Positions 9,492-17,800 of a DNA stretch of 64,000 bases are shown in pieces. Source of the DNA: Streptomyces sp. YPW6. GTDB taxonomy: Bacteria; Actinomycetota; Actinomycetes; Streptomycetales; Streptomycetaceae. The position numbers and the translations under genes are program-made. Positions within the stretch are counted from its first letter, which is position 1, and the number at the start of each line of letters is the position of its first letter. The stretch is taken from the NCBI RefSeq assembly GCF_018866325.1, contig NZ_CP076457.1, positions 4,995,001 through 5,059,000 of the forward strand. Direction: 5' to 3'. Below the pieces are notes generated by a model. The model was given only the letters and a program-made list of their open reading frames with translations. It was not told the DNA's origin and ran no database searches.

Positions 9492-10160
9492 ATGAGCAAC
9501 GACCAGCCGACGCCCGGCCAGCCGCCCGAGGACGACGATCCGTTCCTCAAGAAGCCGCAGGAGCCTCCGCCGCCGTCCGACGGTCAGCCGTACGGCAGTG
9601 CTCCGCCGCCCCCGCCGCCTCCGCCCCCGCCGAACGATCCGTACGGCAGCGGCGGCGGGTTCGGCGCACCCGATCCGCTCGCCGGGATGCCGCCGCTCGG
9701 GGAGCCGGGGAAGCGGATCCTGGCGCGGCTCATCGACTTCCTCATCATCTCGATCCCGCTGTACCTGATCTCGCTGCCCTGGGGCGGCGCGGTCGACGTC
9801 AACGGGGACGGCGGCGACGGGTTCGGCGACGCGGTCGCCGACGGGTACAGCGGGCACCAGTTGCTCTGGTCGATCATCGGCCTGGTGGTCTACGTCGCCT
9901 ACGACACCTACTTCACCCACAAGGACGGCCGCACGCCGGGCAAGCGGCTGCTGAAGCTGCGCGTGGCGATGCTCAACGACGGCCGGGTGCCCGACACCGG
10001 GGCCGCGCTGATGCGGGCGGTCGTGCTGTGGGCCCCGGCGCTGCTGTGCTGCCCGTGCCTGTGGTGGCTGATCAACATCGTGCTGATGTTCACCGACAAG
10101 CCCTACCGGCAGGGGCTCCAGGACAAGGCCGCCAAGACGGTCGTCGTGGTGGCCCGCTGA
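9492..10160 (+). CDS. RDD family membrane protein with poly-proline N-terminus
   Basis: 222 aa. The first 75 residues are polar and Pro-rich, with an uninterrupted proline run. The RDD domain follows: KRILARLIDFLIISIPLYLI with the conserved R-x2-D, a second span around residue 110-130, GRTPGKRLLKLRVAMLNDG, and a last span at WAPALLCCPCLWWLINIV. It is smaller than the preceding RDD protein and transcribed in the same direction 264 bases downstream. Function is unknown; the poly-Pro segment would need EF-P for translation and could bind WW or SH3-like partners. Confidence 0.88.
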   Translation: MSNDQPTPGQPPEDDDPFLKKPQEPPPPSDGQPYGSAPPPPPPPPPPNDPYGSGGGFGAPDPLAGMPPLGEPGKRILARLIDFLIISIPLYLISLPWGGAVDVNGDGGDGFGDAVADGYSGHQLLWSIIGLVVYVAYDTYFTHKDGRTPGKRLLKLRVAMLNDGRVPDTGAALMRAVVLWAPALLCCPCLWWLINIVLMFTDKPYRQGLQDKAAKTVVVVAR

Positions 10161-10252
10161 TGAGCCCGAGCCCGCTGGTGAGCCGGAGCCCGAGCCCACT
10201 GGTGAGCCCGCGCCCCAGGCCGATCGAGAGCCCGCTGGTGAGCCCGAGCCCG
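10158..10252 (+). repeat. Degenerate repeats copying the end of the second RDD gene
   Basis: The gene terminus reads cccgctgatgagcccgag. Variants cccgctggtgagccggag, cccactggtgagcccgcg and cccgctggtgagcccgag follow up to the stop codon of the convergent gene at 10253. The element therefore fills the whole gap between two convergent stops. Confidence 0.7.
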
Positions 10253-10576
10253 CTAGTGGCGCAGCGAGTGCTCGTCGGCCCGCGCCGACGAACGCGGCGC
10301 TGGGATCCGCTCCCCGGCCCCGATGCCCTCCAGGGCGTGGTGCGTTCGGGCGGCGGCCGAGGCCCGGTCGGCCGCGGTCTGCCCGGCCCCCTGTGCCGTC
10401 CGGTGGCCGGGGCGCGCCAGACGTACGGCGACCAGGAGACCGAGGGCCAGCGCCGCCGTGCCGATGGCGGCCACCCCCACACCGGACTCCGTGCGGAACA
10501 GCAGCAGCAGGGCGAGCGTCGTGGCGACGACGGTGGCCGAACCATAGGCGAACTGTGCGGCAGTCGGACGCGGCAT
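10253..10576 (-). CDS. Small hypothetical membrane protein
   Basis: 107 aa with two predicted membrane helices (ATVVATTLALLLLF at 15-30 and VAAIGTAALALGLLVAV at 35-52) and a charged C-terminal tail rich in Ala, Arg and His. I recognise no family domain. Codon use is strongly GC3, which supports a real gene. It is convergent with the second RDD gene and divergent from the secreted M6 protease. Start ATG at 10576. Confidence 0.65.
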   Translation of the reverse strand: MPRPTAAQFAYGSATVVATTLALLLLFRTESGVGVAAIGTAALALGLLVAVRLARPGHRTAQGAGQTAADRASAAARTHHALEGIGAGERIPAPRSSARADEHSLRH

Positions 10577-11003
10577 GACGGATTCCGTCCTCGGGACGTC
10601 GGATGGGCGGGCGGCGTTCGGTGCGGTCGTGCACGCCGAACGACCCTACGACGGTGGATGCCCGGACCGGACCGGTAGTAAGCGTGACCTAACGCACGGT
10701 ACCGGTGCACGGAGGGCGCACGGAGTCACGGTTCTCACCAACCGGACAACGGGGCGCGCCCGTTGAGGGGGCGCTCCGGACGCGTTCGGGCCGGTGGCCG
10801 TTCCTTTGCCGTTCCCATGCCCGTCTCATACCGTCCGTATACCGGATGAGCGCTCCGCATAGTGCACTTGGTCTGTGCAAGTCAAGGTCTGTCTTTTCTC
10901 TCATAACTTCGATCGAATGTCGTCACTTGTGACGCGTTTACGCGCACGGCCCTCTTCATACCCCCCTGGCCGCTGCGCGGACGCCCGGGGAGGACTGCTT
11001 CAA
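10577..11003 (+). promoter_or_regulatory. Upstream region of the M6 protease gene
   Basis: This 427-base gene-free stretch is less GC-rich than its surroundings, especially 10855-10925, where a promoter is likely. It holds a perfect 6+2+6 palindrome, cgtcacttgtgacg, at 10921-10934, about 70 bases before the start codon and a candidate operator. No ORF with convincing codon bias lies here. The regulatory call is inference from position and symmetry. Confidence 0.4.
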
Positions 11004-13406
11004 GTGACCAATCAGAGACGGGCGCTTCGCGCCGCTGCCGTTGTCGTGGCCATGGCCGCGACCGCCGCGACGGCGTCGACCTTCGCCACCGCCCAGGCGC
11101 ATGACAGCTCATCAGGTTCCGGTGTCTCCACCGTCGACCGCCGTGACCCGGCGCCGGCCAAGGGGCATGTGGAGCACAACCTGGAGGGCCCCTTCAGCGA
11201 GCAGCAGGCCGAGCACCGCGAGGCCGCGCTGGAGCAGGTGCTGGCCGGGGACAAGAAGGTGGCGAACCGGAGCGGCTCCAAGGTCGTCAAGCTCGGCGAC
11301 AAGAAGTACGTGGAGCTGGGCCGGGAGAAGACCGACAAGATCTTCACCATCCTGCTGGAGTTCGGCGACCAGGTCGACGACACCACGATGTACGACCCGG
11401 ACGGCGACGGCCCCAAGCCGCCCGTCAAGAAGTACGGCGGCACTCCGGGACCGGCGCACAACGAGATCGCCAAGCCGGACCCGAAGAAGGACAACAGCAC
11501 CGCCTGGAAGGACGACTACAACCAGGAGCACTTCCAGGAGCTCTACTTCGGCGAGGGCAAGGGCGTTCACTCGCTCAAGACCTACTACGAGAAGACCTCC
11601 TCGGGCCGCTACTCGGTCGAGGGCGAGGTCTCCGACTGGGTCAAGGTCCCCTACAACGAGGCCCGCTACGGCTCCAACTACTGCGGCCAGTCCAACTGCG
11701 CCAACGTGTGGGACGCGGTCCGCGACGGTGTGAACGCCTGGGTCGCCGACCAGAAGGCCAAGGGCCGCACCGACGCCGAGATCAAGGCGAACCTCGCCGA
11801 GTACGACCAGTGGGACCGCTACGACTACGACGGCGACGGCAACTTCAACGAGCCCGACGGCTACATCGACCACTTCCAGCTGGTCCACGCCGGTGAGGAC
11901 GAGTCGGCCGGCGGCGGCGCCGAGGGCCCCAACGCCATCTGGGCGCACCGCTGGTACGCCTACGGCACCAACGCCGGTTCGACCGGCCCCGCGGACAACA
12001 AGGCCGGTGGCGCCCAGATCGGCGACACGGGCATCTGGGTCGGCGACTACACCGTCCAGCCCGAGAACGGCGGCCTGGGCGTCTTCGCCCACGAGTACGC
12101 CCACGACCTCGGTCTGCCGGACCTGTACGACACCTCCGGCGGCGGCGAGAACTCGGTCGGCTTCTGGTCCCTGATGTCGGCGGGCTCCTGGCTCGGCACC
12201 GGCAAGGGCGAGATCGGCGACCTGCCGGGCGACATGACCTCGTGGGACAAGCTCCAGCTCGGCTGGCTCGACTACGACAAGGCCAAGGCCGGCAAGACCT
12301 CGCTGCACAAGCTGGGTGTCTCGGAGTACAACACCAAGAACCCGCAGGCGCTCGTCGTCGAGCTGCCGAAGAAGGCCGTCACCACCACCGTCGTCAAGCC
12401 CGCCGAGGGCTCGAAGCAGTGGTGGAGCGACATGGGCGACGACCTGTCGAACACCCTGACCCGCTCGGTCGACCTGACCGGCAAGTCGAAGGCCGACCTG
12501 GACCTTTCGGGCTGGTACGACATCGAGGCCGACTACGACTACCTCTACACCGAGGTGTCCGACAACGGCGGCACCAGCTGGACCGCGCTCGACGGCACCG
12601 CCGACGGCAAGGCCATCCCGCGCGACGCCAGTGACAAGCCGGCCCTGACCGACGTCTCGGGCGCGTACAAGAAGCTCTCGTACTCGCTGGACGCCTACGC
12701 GGGCAAGAAGTTCGACCTCCGCTTCCGCTACCAGACGGACGGCGGCGCGGGCGGCAAGGGCTTCGCGGCCGACGCCATCACCATCACGGCCGACGGCGCC
12801 GAGGTCTTCGCGGACAACGCCGAGGGCGACGACAACGGCTGGACGGCCAAGGGCTTCTCGCGGATCGGTGAGTCCTTCACCCAGGACTACCCGCAGTACT
12901 ACATCGCGGAGAACCGCCAGTACGTCTCCTACGACCAGACGTTGAAGGTCGGCCCGTACAACTTCGGCTTCTCCACCACCCGTCCGGACTGGGTCGAGCA
13001 CTACTCGTACCAGACCGGTCTGCTGGTCTGGCTCTGGGACACCTCCCAGAAGGACAACAACACCTCCGTCCACCCGGGCCAGGGTCTGATCCTGCCGATC
13101 GACGCGCACGCCAAGCCGCTCAAGTGGAAGGACGGCTCGCTCGTGCGCAACAAGATCCAGCCGTTCGACGCCCCGTTCAGCTGGTACCCGAACAAGGGCT
13201 TCACGCTCCACAACGCGGACGTGCCGCTGTACATCAAGCCCAGCCTGGGCAACCCGGTCTTCGACGACCGCAAGGGCACGTACTGGTACAAGGAGAACCC
13301 CACGGGCAGTGTCAAGGTTTCTGACACGAACACCCGCATCTCCATCCTCCACGAGCCCCGCAACGGTCGGACGATGACCGTCCTGGTCAGCCCCTCGGGT
13401 CGCTGA
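11004..13406 (+). CDS. Secreted immune inhibitor A-type metalloprotease (peptidase M6)
   Basis: 800 aa from the GTG at 11004, which has GGGAGG about 10 bases upstream. A Sec signal peptide (RRALRAAAVVVAMAATAATA...AQA, cleavage near residue 32) is followed by a propeptide-like region. The catalytic domain has the zinc motif HEYAHDLGLPD at residues 363-373 (HExxH at 363-367). The C-terminal half looks like beta-sandwich carbohydrate/protein-binding sequence. InhA-type enzymes degrade extracellular proteins, in Streptomyces probably for nutrition during aerial growth. The gene is monocistronic and followed by a strong hairpin. The upstream frame to 10875 lacks a signal sequence and was rejected as start. 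Confidence 0.93.
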   Translation: MTNQRRALRAAAVVVAMAATAATASTFATAQAHDSSSGSGVSTVDRRDPAPAKGHVEHNLEGPFSEQQAEHREAALEQVLAGDKKVANRSGSKVVKLGDKKYVELGREKTDKIFTILLEFGDQVDDTTMYDPDGDGPKPPVKKYGGTPGPAHNEIAKPDPKKDNSTAWKDDYNQEHFQELYFGEGKGVHSLKTYYEKTSSGRYSVEGEVSDWVKVPYNEARYGSNYCGQSNCANVWDAVRDGVNAWVADQKAKGRTDAEIKANLAEYDQWDRYDYDGDGNFNEPDGYIDHFQLVHAGEDESAGGGAEGPNAIWAHRWYAYGTNAGSTGPADNKAGGAQIGDTGIWVGDYTVQPENGGLGVFAHEYAHDLGLPDLYDTSGGGENSVGFWSLMSAGSWLGTGKGEIGDLPGDMTSWDKLQLGWLDYDKAKAGKTSLHKLGVSEYNTKNPQALVVELPKKAVTTTVVKPAEGSKQWWSDMGDDLSNTLTRSVDLTGKSKADLDLSGWYDIEADYDYLYTEVSDNGGTSWTALDGTADGKAIPRDASDKPALTDVSGAYKKLSYSLDAYAGKKFDLRFRYQTDGGAGGKGFAADAITITADGAEVFADNAEGDDNGWTAKGFSRIGESFTQDYPQYYIAENRQYVSYDQTLKVGPYNFGFSTTRPDWVEHYSYQTGLLVWLWDTSQKDNNTSVHPGQGLILPIDAHAKPLKWKDGSLVRNKIQPFDAPFSWYPNKGFTLHNADVPLYIKPSLGNPVFDDRKGTYWYKENPTGSVKVSDTNTRISILHEPRNGRTMTVLVSPSGR

Positions 13407-13432
13407 TCACGTAAAACCGCAGGTCAAGCCAT

Positions 13433-13468
13433 GATCGGCCGTCGCCCCCTAGCGGGCGGCGGCCGATC
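13433..13468 (+). terminator. Hairpin after the M6 protease gene
   Basis: gatcggccg at 13433-13441 pairs with cggccgatc at 13460-13468. The stem continues inward by about six more pairs (one G-T) to a 6-base loop. It lies 27 bases after the stop codon and is followed by a short T-containing tract. Confidence 0.75.
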
Positions 13469-13530
13469 GTGTTTAGGTGCGTCTTGTTCACATCCTTATT
13501 GACACGACGTCTCACGGGGGAGCGTGGAGC

Positions 13531-13956
13531 ATGGCAGGCGGAGGTTTCTGCAGGTTGCCGAACGGCACGGTGGTGGTCGCCCTGACCCTCGCCGGACCGG
13601 CCGACGGAGCCGGTCCCGGCAGCGGTACGGGAGTGGAGCCAGGGGCTCCGGTACGGGTGCTGGTGCACGCGGTGAACCGGGCGCGCGCCCTGACCAGGCT
13701 GCGCAATCTGGGGCTGCGGGCGGTCTATCTGCGCGGCAACGACCAGCCGCCGACACCGGACGAGGTCACGGCGGTGCTGCACCACCCGGACGGCCTGCTC
13801 TGGCGGGCCGCCCCGCAGCCCGGCCCGGTCGCCCGCCCGGGTGGCCCGCCGCGTCAGGCGTCCGGGCCGGTGTCGTCGTGCCAGGAGCTGTGGCACCCGA
13901 TCCGGGCGCTGCTGGGTCCCGGCGGATACGCGGGACCGGCCCGCCCGGCCGCGTAG
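13531..13956 (+). CDS. Hypothetical protein
   Basis: 141 aa from the ATG at 13531, which has gggggag about 10 bases upstream; an in-frame start at 13477 would add 18 unconserved-looking residues. The middle contains VRVLVHAVNRARALTRLRNLGLRAVYLRGND, which resembles a small alpha/beta module, then a Pro-rich tail. I do not recognise the family. Codon bias is high GC3. It lies between the M6 protease terminator and the convergent nicotinamidase gene. Confidence 0.7.
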   Translation: MAGGGFCRLPNGTVVVALTLAGPADGAGPGSGTGVEPGAPVRVLVHAVNRARALTRLRNLGLRAVYLRGNDQPPTPDEVTAVLHHPDGLLWRAAPQPGPVARPGGPPRQASGPVSSCQELWHPIRALLGPGGYAGPARPAA

Positions 13957-13990
13957 GGCCCGGACGGGCGGCGGCTCTGCCGGACGGGGG

Positions 13991-14581
13991 CTACGGCGCG
14001 ACGACGGGCGTGCCGGAGAGCTTCACGCCCGCCGTGCGCAGTTCCGCCAGGGCCCGTTCCGTGGTGGCCCCGGAGACGCCTGCGGTCAGGTCGAGCAGCA
14101 CCTGGGTGACGAAGCCCTCGCGGGCCGCGTCCAGGGCGGTGGCCCGGACGCAGTGGTCGGTGGCGATGCCGACCACGTCGACCTCGGTGACCTCGCGGTC
14201 GCGCAGCCACTGGGCGAGACCGGTCCCGTTCTCGTCGGAGCCCTCGAACCCGCTGTACGCGGCCGAGTACGCCCCCTTGTCGAAGACCGTGTCGATGGCG
14301 CCGGAGGCGACGGCGGGCGCGAAGTTCGGGTGGAAGCCGACGCCCTCCGTACCGGCGACGCAGTGCACCGGCCAGGAGTCGACGTAGTCCGGGTTCGGCG
14401 AGAAGTGGCCGCCCGGGTCGATGTGGTGGTCGCGGGTGGCGACCACGTGGTGGTAGGCGGGCTGGGCGTCACCGATCAGGTCGGTGATGGCGGCGGCGAC
14501 GTCGGCACCGCCCGCCACCGCGAGGCTGCCGCCCTCGCAGAAGTCGTTCTGAACGTCCACGACGATCAATGCGCGGTGCAT
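13991..14581 (-). CDS. pncA: Nicotinamidase (isochorismatase family)
   Basis: 196 aa. It hydrolyses nicotinamide to nicotinate in NAD salvage. The catalytic triad is visible as Asp9 (IVVDVQNDF), Lys102 (FDKGAYS) and Cys144 (ATDHCVRAT); metal ligands are probably Asp51, His53 and His59 (RDHHIDPGGHF). The cis-peptide motif GIATDHCV is intact. It is encoded downstream of pncB on the same strand, the next enzyme of the same pathway, across a 423-base repeat-rich spacer. Start ATG at 14581 with MHRALIVVDVQNDF, the usual N-terminus. Confidence 0.95.
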   Translation of the reverse strand: MHRALIVVDVQNDFCEGGSLAVAGGADVAAAITDLIGDAQPAYHHVVATRDHHIDPGGHFSPNPDYVDSWPVHCVAGTEGVGFHPNFAPAVASGAIDTVFDKGAYSAAYSGFEGSDENGTGLAQWLRDREVTEVDVVGIATDHCVRATALDAAREGFVTQVLLDLTAGVSGATTERALAELRTAGVKLSGTPVVAP

Positions 14582-14814
14582 GGCGGGTGTCCTTCGGTGG
14601 GGGCGGGAACGGAGGGAGCGGGGTGGGGACGGGGGTCCGGGAGGGAGGCCCCGGCCCGGCGGTCCGGGGCCCGGGGGCTCCGGGAGGTTGCCGGGGGTTC
14701 GAGCCTAGGCACTGGAACGGCACAATCAAGCCCCGTCCGCGAAACCCGAGCCCCGGACCTGCCCGCTCCGAGCGCCCGCCGCGGCCCCGGTTCGTGCCGC
14801 TCGGCCCCGGTCCG

Positions 14815-15007
14815 CGCCGGAAGGTCCCGGTCCGCGCCGGGCGGGCTCCGGCGTATCCGGCCGGGCTCCGGCGTACGGTCGGGCTCCGGCGTACTGCGTG
14901 GGGTTCCGGCGTACTGGGCCGGGCTCCGGCGTACTGGGGGAGGCTCGGACGGGTGCGGTCGGGCCCGGACGGACGCGGACGGTCTCGGACGGCTGCGGTC
15001 GGTCTCA
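14815..15007 (-). repeat. Repeat array between pncB and pncA made of pncB-end copies
   Basis: The pncB gene ends, on the plus strand, in ctcaggcgtactcggtcggg. In the spacer the variants ctccggcgtatccggccggg, ctccggcgtacggtcggg, ctccggcgtactgcgtgggg, ttccggcgtactgggccggg and ctccggcgtactgggggagg stand head to tail (about 14825-14945), followed by cggacggNtgcggtcgg copies to the stop codon. On the coding strand each unit is a degenerate copy of the last six codons with the stop. The rest of the 14582-15004 spacer shows no gene. Confidence 0.8.
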
Positions 15008-16333
15008 GGCGTACTCGGTCGGGAGCACCGGCTCGCCCCGCGACAGCTGGATCGCCGACATCGGCAGTCCGGCGCGCGCGGCCACGTGCCGCTCCCGGAC
15101 CGTGTCCAGCGGCTCGCGGGCGATCACCTCGCCGCCCCGCACCAGCTCCACCAGCAGCTGCCGGTCCGCCAGCCCGTCGGGCACCGGGCCGGTGCCGATC
15201 ACCTCGGCCTCGGCGACGCCGTGCTCGTCGGTCCGGCGCGCGGCCCACTTGCGACCGCCGACGGACGACTTCGCGCCGAGCGACTTCTTGGCCACCGGCA
15301 CCAGCGGGGCGTCCGGCTCCGCCGAGCCGGCGCGGGCCACCAGCTTGTAGACCATCGAGCAGGTGGGGTGCCCGCTGCCGGTGACGAGCTGGGTGCCCAC
15401 CCCGTACGCGTCCACCGGAGCGGCGGCCAGCGAGGCGATGGCGTACTCGTCCAGGTCCGAGGTGACCACGATCTTCGTGCCGGTGGCCCCCAGCTCGTCC
15501 AGCTGCTGCCGCACCCGGTGCGCGATCAGCAGCAGGTCGCCGGAGTCGATCCGTACGGCGCCGAGCTCGGGCCCGGCGATCTCCACGGCCGCCCGGACCG
15601 CCTCGGCCACGTCGTAGGTGTCGACCAGCAGGGTGGTGCCCCGGCCGAGCGAGTCCACCTGGGCCCGGAACGCGTCGCGCTCGCTGTCGTGCAGCAGGGT
15701 GAAGGCGTGCGCGCTCGTGCCGACCGTCGGGATCGCCCAGCGGAACCCCGCCGCCAGGTCGGAGGTGGCGTCGAAGCCGCCGACGTACGCCGCACGGGCG
15801 GAGGCGACCGCGGAGAGTTCGTGTGTGCGGCGGGCGCCCATCTCGATCAGCCGGCGGCCCCCGGCGGCGGCCGACATCCGCGAGGCGGCGGCCGCGATGG
15901 CGGAGTCGTGGTTGAGGATGGAGAGGATCACCGTCTCCAGCAGCACGCACTCGGCGAAGGACCCCTCGACGCGCAGGACCGGTGAGCCCGGGAAGTAGAC
16001 CTCGCCCTCCGGATAGCCCCAGATGTCGCCGCTGAAGCGGTAGCCCGCCAGCCATTCCAGGGTCGGCTCGTCCACGATCCCCCGCTGCCGCAGGAAGCCG
16101 ATCATCTCGTCGTCGAAGTGGAAGTTCTCCACCGCGTCCAGCACCCGTCCGGTGCCCGCGACGACGCCGTAGCGCCGCCCCTCCGGCAGCCGGCGGGTGA
16201 ACGCCTCGAAGACCGAGTGCCGGTCGGCGGTGCCGGCCTTGAGGGCCGCCTGCACCATGGTCAGTTCGTACTGGTCGGTGAAGAGCGCGGTCGACGGAAC
16301 GCCGACCCGCCGACCGAGGTCCGCTGTGTTCAT
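15005..16333 (-). CDS. pncB: Nicotinate phosphoribosyltransferase
   Basis: 442 aa. It makes nicotinate mononucleotide from nicotinate, PRPP and ATP, the second step of NAD salvage. The N-terminus STALFTDQYELTMVQAALKAG is the family signature. FEAFTRRLPEGRRYGVVAG, LLVDTYD, AVRIDSGDL and VTSDLDEYAI mark the type II PRTase barrel. It is paired with pncA downstream. Start ATG at 16333; the divergent clpS begins 79 bases away, so the two promoters share that gap. Confidence 0.95.
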   Translation of the reverse strand: MNTADLGRRVGVPSTALFTDQYELTMVQAALKAGTADRHSVFEAFTRRLPEGRRYGVVAGTGRVLDAVENFHFDDEMIGFLRQRGIVDEPTLEWLAGYRFSGDIWGYPEGEVYFPGSPVLRVEGSFAECVLLETVILSILNHDSAIAAAASRMSAAAGGRRLIEMGARRTHELSAVASARAAYVGGFDATSDLAAGFRWAIPTVGTSAHAFTLLHDSERDAFRAQVDSLGRGTTLLVDTYDVAEAVRAAVEIAGPELGAVRIDSGDLLLIAHRVRQQLDELGATGTKIVVTSDLDEYAIASLAAAPVDAYGVGTQLVTGSGHPTCSMVYKLVARAGSAEPDAPLVPVAKKSLGAKSSVGGRKWAARRTDEHGVAEAEVIGTGPVPDGLADRQLLVELVRGGEVIAREPLDTVRERHVAARAGLPMSAIQLSRGEPVLPTEYA

Positions 16334-16412
16334 GGCTCGGATGCTACCCCCTATTCGTCAAAGTGACGAGATGTGGGGTCCGTTTGTGCGCCGTGCCCGC
16401 CCGGGTGGCAGC

Positions 16413-16730
16413 ATGGGACAGGTGAGCGTTGCTACCCCGCTAGAGATCGAACGTCCCGATTCGGCCGAGGAGGCCTTCGCGGTCCCCGAGCCGGACGTCC
16501 CGTGGGTGACGCTCGTCCACAACGACCCGGTCAACCTGATGAGCTACGTGACCTACGTCTTCCAGGCCTACTTCGGCTACTCGAAGGACAAGGCCCACAA
16601 GCTCATGCTGGACGTGCACCAGAAGGGCCGCGCCGTCGTCTCCAGCGGCAGCCGCGAGGAGATGGAGCGCGACGTCCAGGCCATGCACGGTTACGGGCTG
16701 TGGGCCACCCTCACCCAGGACCGCACCTAG
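16413..16730 (+). CDS. clpS: ATP-dependent Clp protease adaptor ClpS
   Basis: 105 aa. ClpS delivers N-degron substrates to ClpC/ClpA-ClpP. The core WVTLVHNDPVNLMSYVTYVF, followed by a His-Lys-x2-L-Met helix and GRAVVSSGSREEMERDVQ, is intact; the NDP of the N-degron pocket is present. The start could also be the GTG at 16422; neither has a strong Shine-Dalgarno. The DUF2017 gene follows in the usual actinobacterial clpS-DUF2017-mec order, here with an amino-acid permease gene in between. Confidence 0.95.
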   Translation: MGQVSVATPLEIERPDSAEEAFAVPEPDVPWVTLVHNDPVNLMSYVTYVFQAYFGYSKDKAHKLMLDVHQKGRAVVSSGSREEMERDVQAMHGYGLWATLTQDRT

Positions 16731-16801
16731 TCCCGCCTTCCCCCGGGGCGCCGCCCCGCTTCGCTGCCACCCGCCCCGTTCGACCCACCATCGGAGAATC
16801 C

Positions 16802-17419
16802 ATGGCCGGCCATTTCGAGGCCACCCCAGGCGGCGGCGCGGCCGTCGCGCTCGACGAGGTCGAGATCTCCATCCTGCGCTCCCTCGCCGTCCAGCTGCTG
16901 GAGCTGATCGGCCCCGGCGACCAGCCCGCCGAGGGTGAGGACCCGCTCGCCGCCCTCTTCGCCGAAGGCCCCAGCAAGCCGCCCGCCGACCCGGCACTCG
17001 CCCGGCTCTTCCCCGACGCCTACGGCGGGCCGGAGTGGGCCGGGGGCGCCGCGAAGCCGGAGGGGGAGCAGGAACTGCGCGAGCGGTCCGCCGAGTTCCG
17101 CCGGTTCACCGAGATGGACCTGCGCTCCGGCAAGCGCGACGACGCCCTCGCCGTCGTCCGCACCCTGGACGCCCTCTCGCCCGCCCCGGACGGCGGCGCC
17201 GTCCTCACCCTCACCGGCGACGAGTGCCTCAACTGGCTCCGCTCCCTCAACGACCTGCGCCTGACCATCGGCACCCGGCTGGAGGTCTCCGACGAGGACC
17301 AGGGCGAGGAGGGCTCGCTCTACCGGCTCCCCGACACCGATCCGCGCAAGCCCATGGTGATGGCCTACCTCTGGCTCGGAGCGCTCCAGGAGTCCCTGGT
17401 CGAGACGCTCATGCCGTAG
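16802..17419 (+). CDS. DUF2017 domain-containing protein
   Basis: 205 aa. DUF2017 proteins are actinobacterial, of unknown function, and nearly always encoded next to clpS, suggesting a link to proteolysis. Recognisable parts are the N-terminal helix VEISILRSLAVQLLELIG, ARLFPDAYG, EFRRFTEMDLRSGKRDDALAVVRTLD and the C-terminal MAYLWLGALQESLVETLM. Start ATG at 16802. The gene ends 46 bases before a 20-bp perfect hairpin. Confidence 0.9.
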   Translation: MAGHFEATPGGGAAVALDEVEISILRSLAVQLLELIGPGDQPAEGEDPLAALFAEGPSKPPADPALARLFPDAYGGPEWAGGAAKPEGEQELRERSAEFRRFTEMDLRSGKRDDALAVVRTLDALSPAPDGGAVLTLTGDECLNWLRSLNDLRLTIGTRLEVSDEDQGEEGSLYRLPDTDPRKPMVMAYLWLGALQESLVETLMP

Positions 17420-17465
17420 GGGGCGCCCGAACGGCCTCCGGGCCTGCCGGGCCGCCCGCCGTGCC

Positions 17466-17512
17466 GCGAACGAGAGCCGCCCTCCGCGTCCTGGAGGGCG
17501 GCTCTCGTTCGC
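17466..17512 (+). terminator. 20-bp perfect stem terminator after DUF2017
   Basis: The two arms 17466-17485 and 17493-17512 are fully complementary with a 7-base loop, and the stem is very GC-rich. The rest of the 381-base gap to the permease gene (17513-17800) holds no ORF with coding bias and presumably the permease promoter. Confidence 0.88.
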
Positions 17513-17800
17513 TCAACGGACGCTCAGATCCGCATAACGATCACCCCAAGTCATCTGTGTCATTCGTCCGGAGAGGGGTGCTTTCCCCTCGTATGGCTGT
17601 GATGTGTGCCACAGAATGCCCCGGGTTGTCCCAGGGCGGCCGTGATAGATCTTCACGACCGCCGGGGGGCGCCACCCCTGTCTCCCGGGGGCGCTGCACA
17701 CCGGCCGACCGCCGGTCGCACTCCATCCATATCCGGGGGGATCAGGACCTGATCCGCGGCCTTGTACGGCGCGGGTCGGCGTGGAGAAAGGCGCACCACC

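Noticed and set aside
11112..13352. 746-aa ORF on the minus strand
   Set aside because: It lies fully antisense to the M6 protease gene, has Val/Asp/Arg-rich composition without domains, and is the usual GC-rich antisense shadow.
13841..15985. 714-aa plus-strand ORF across pncA and pncB
   Set aside because: Antisense to two well-identified genes and runs through the repeat array; no domain.
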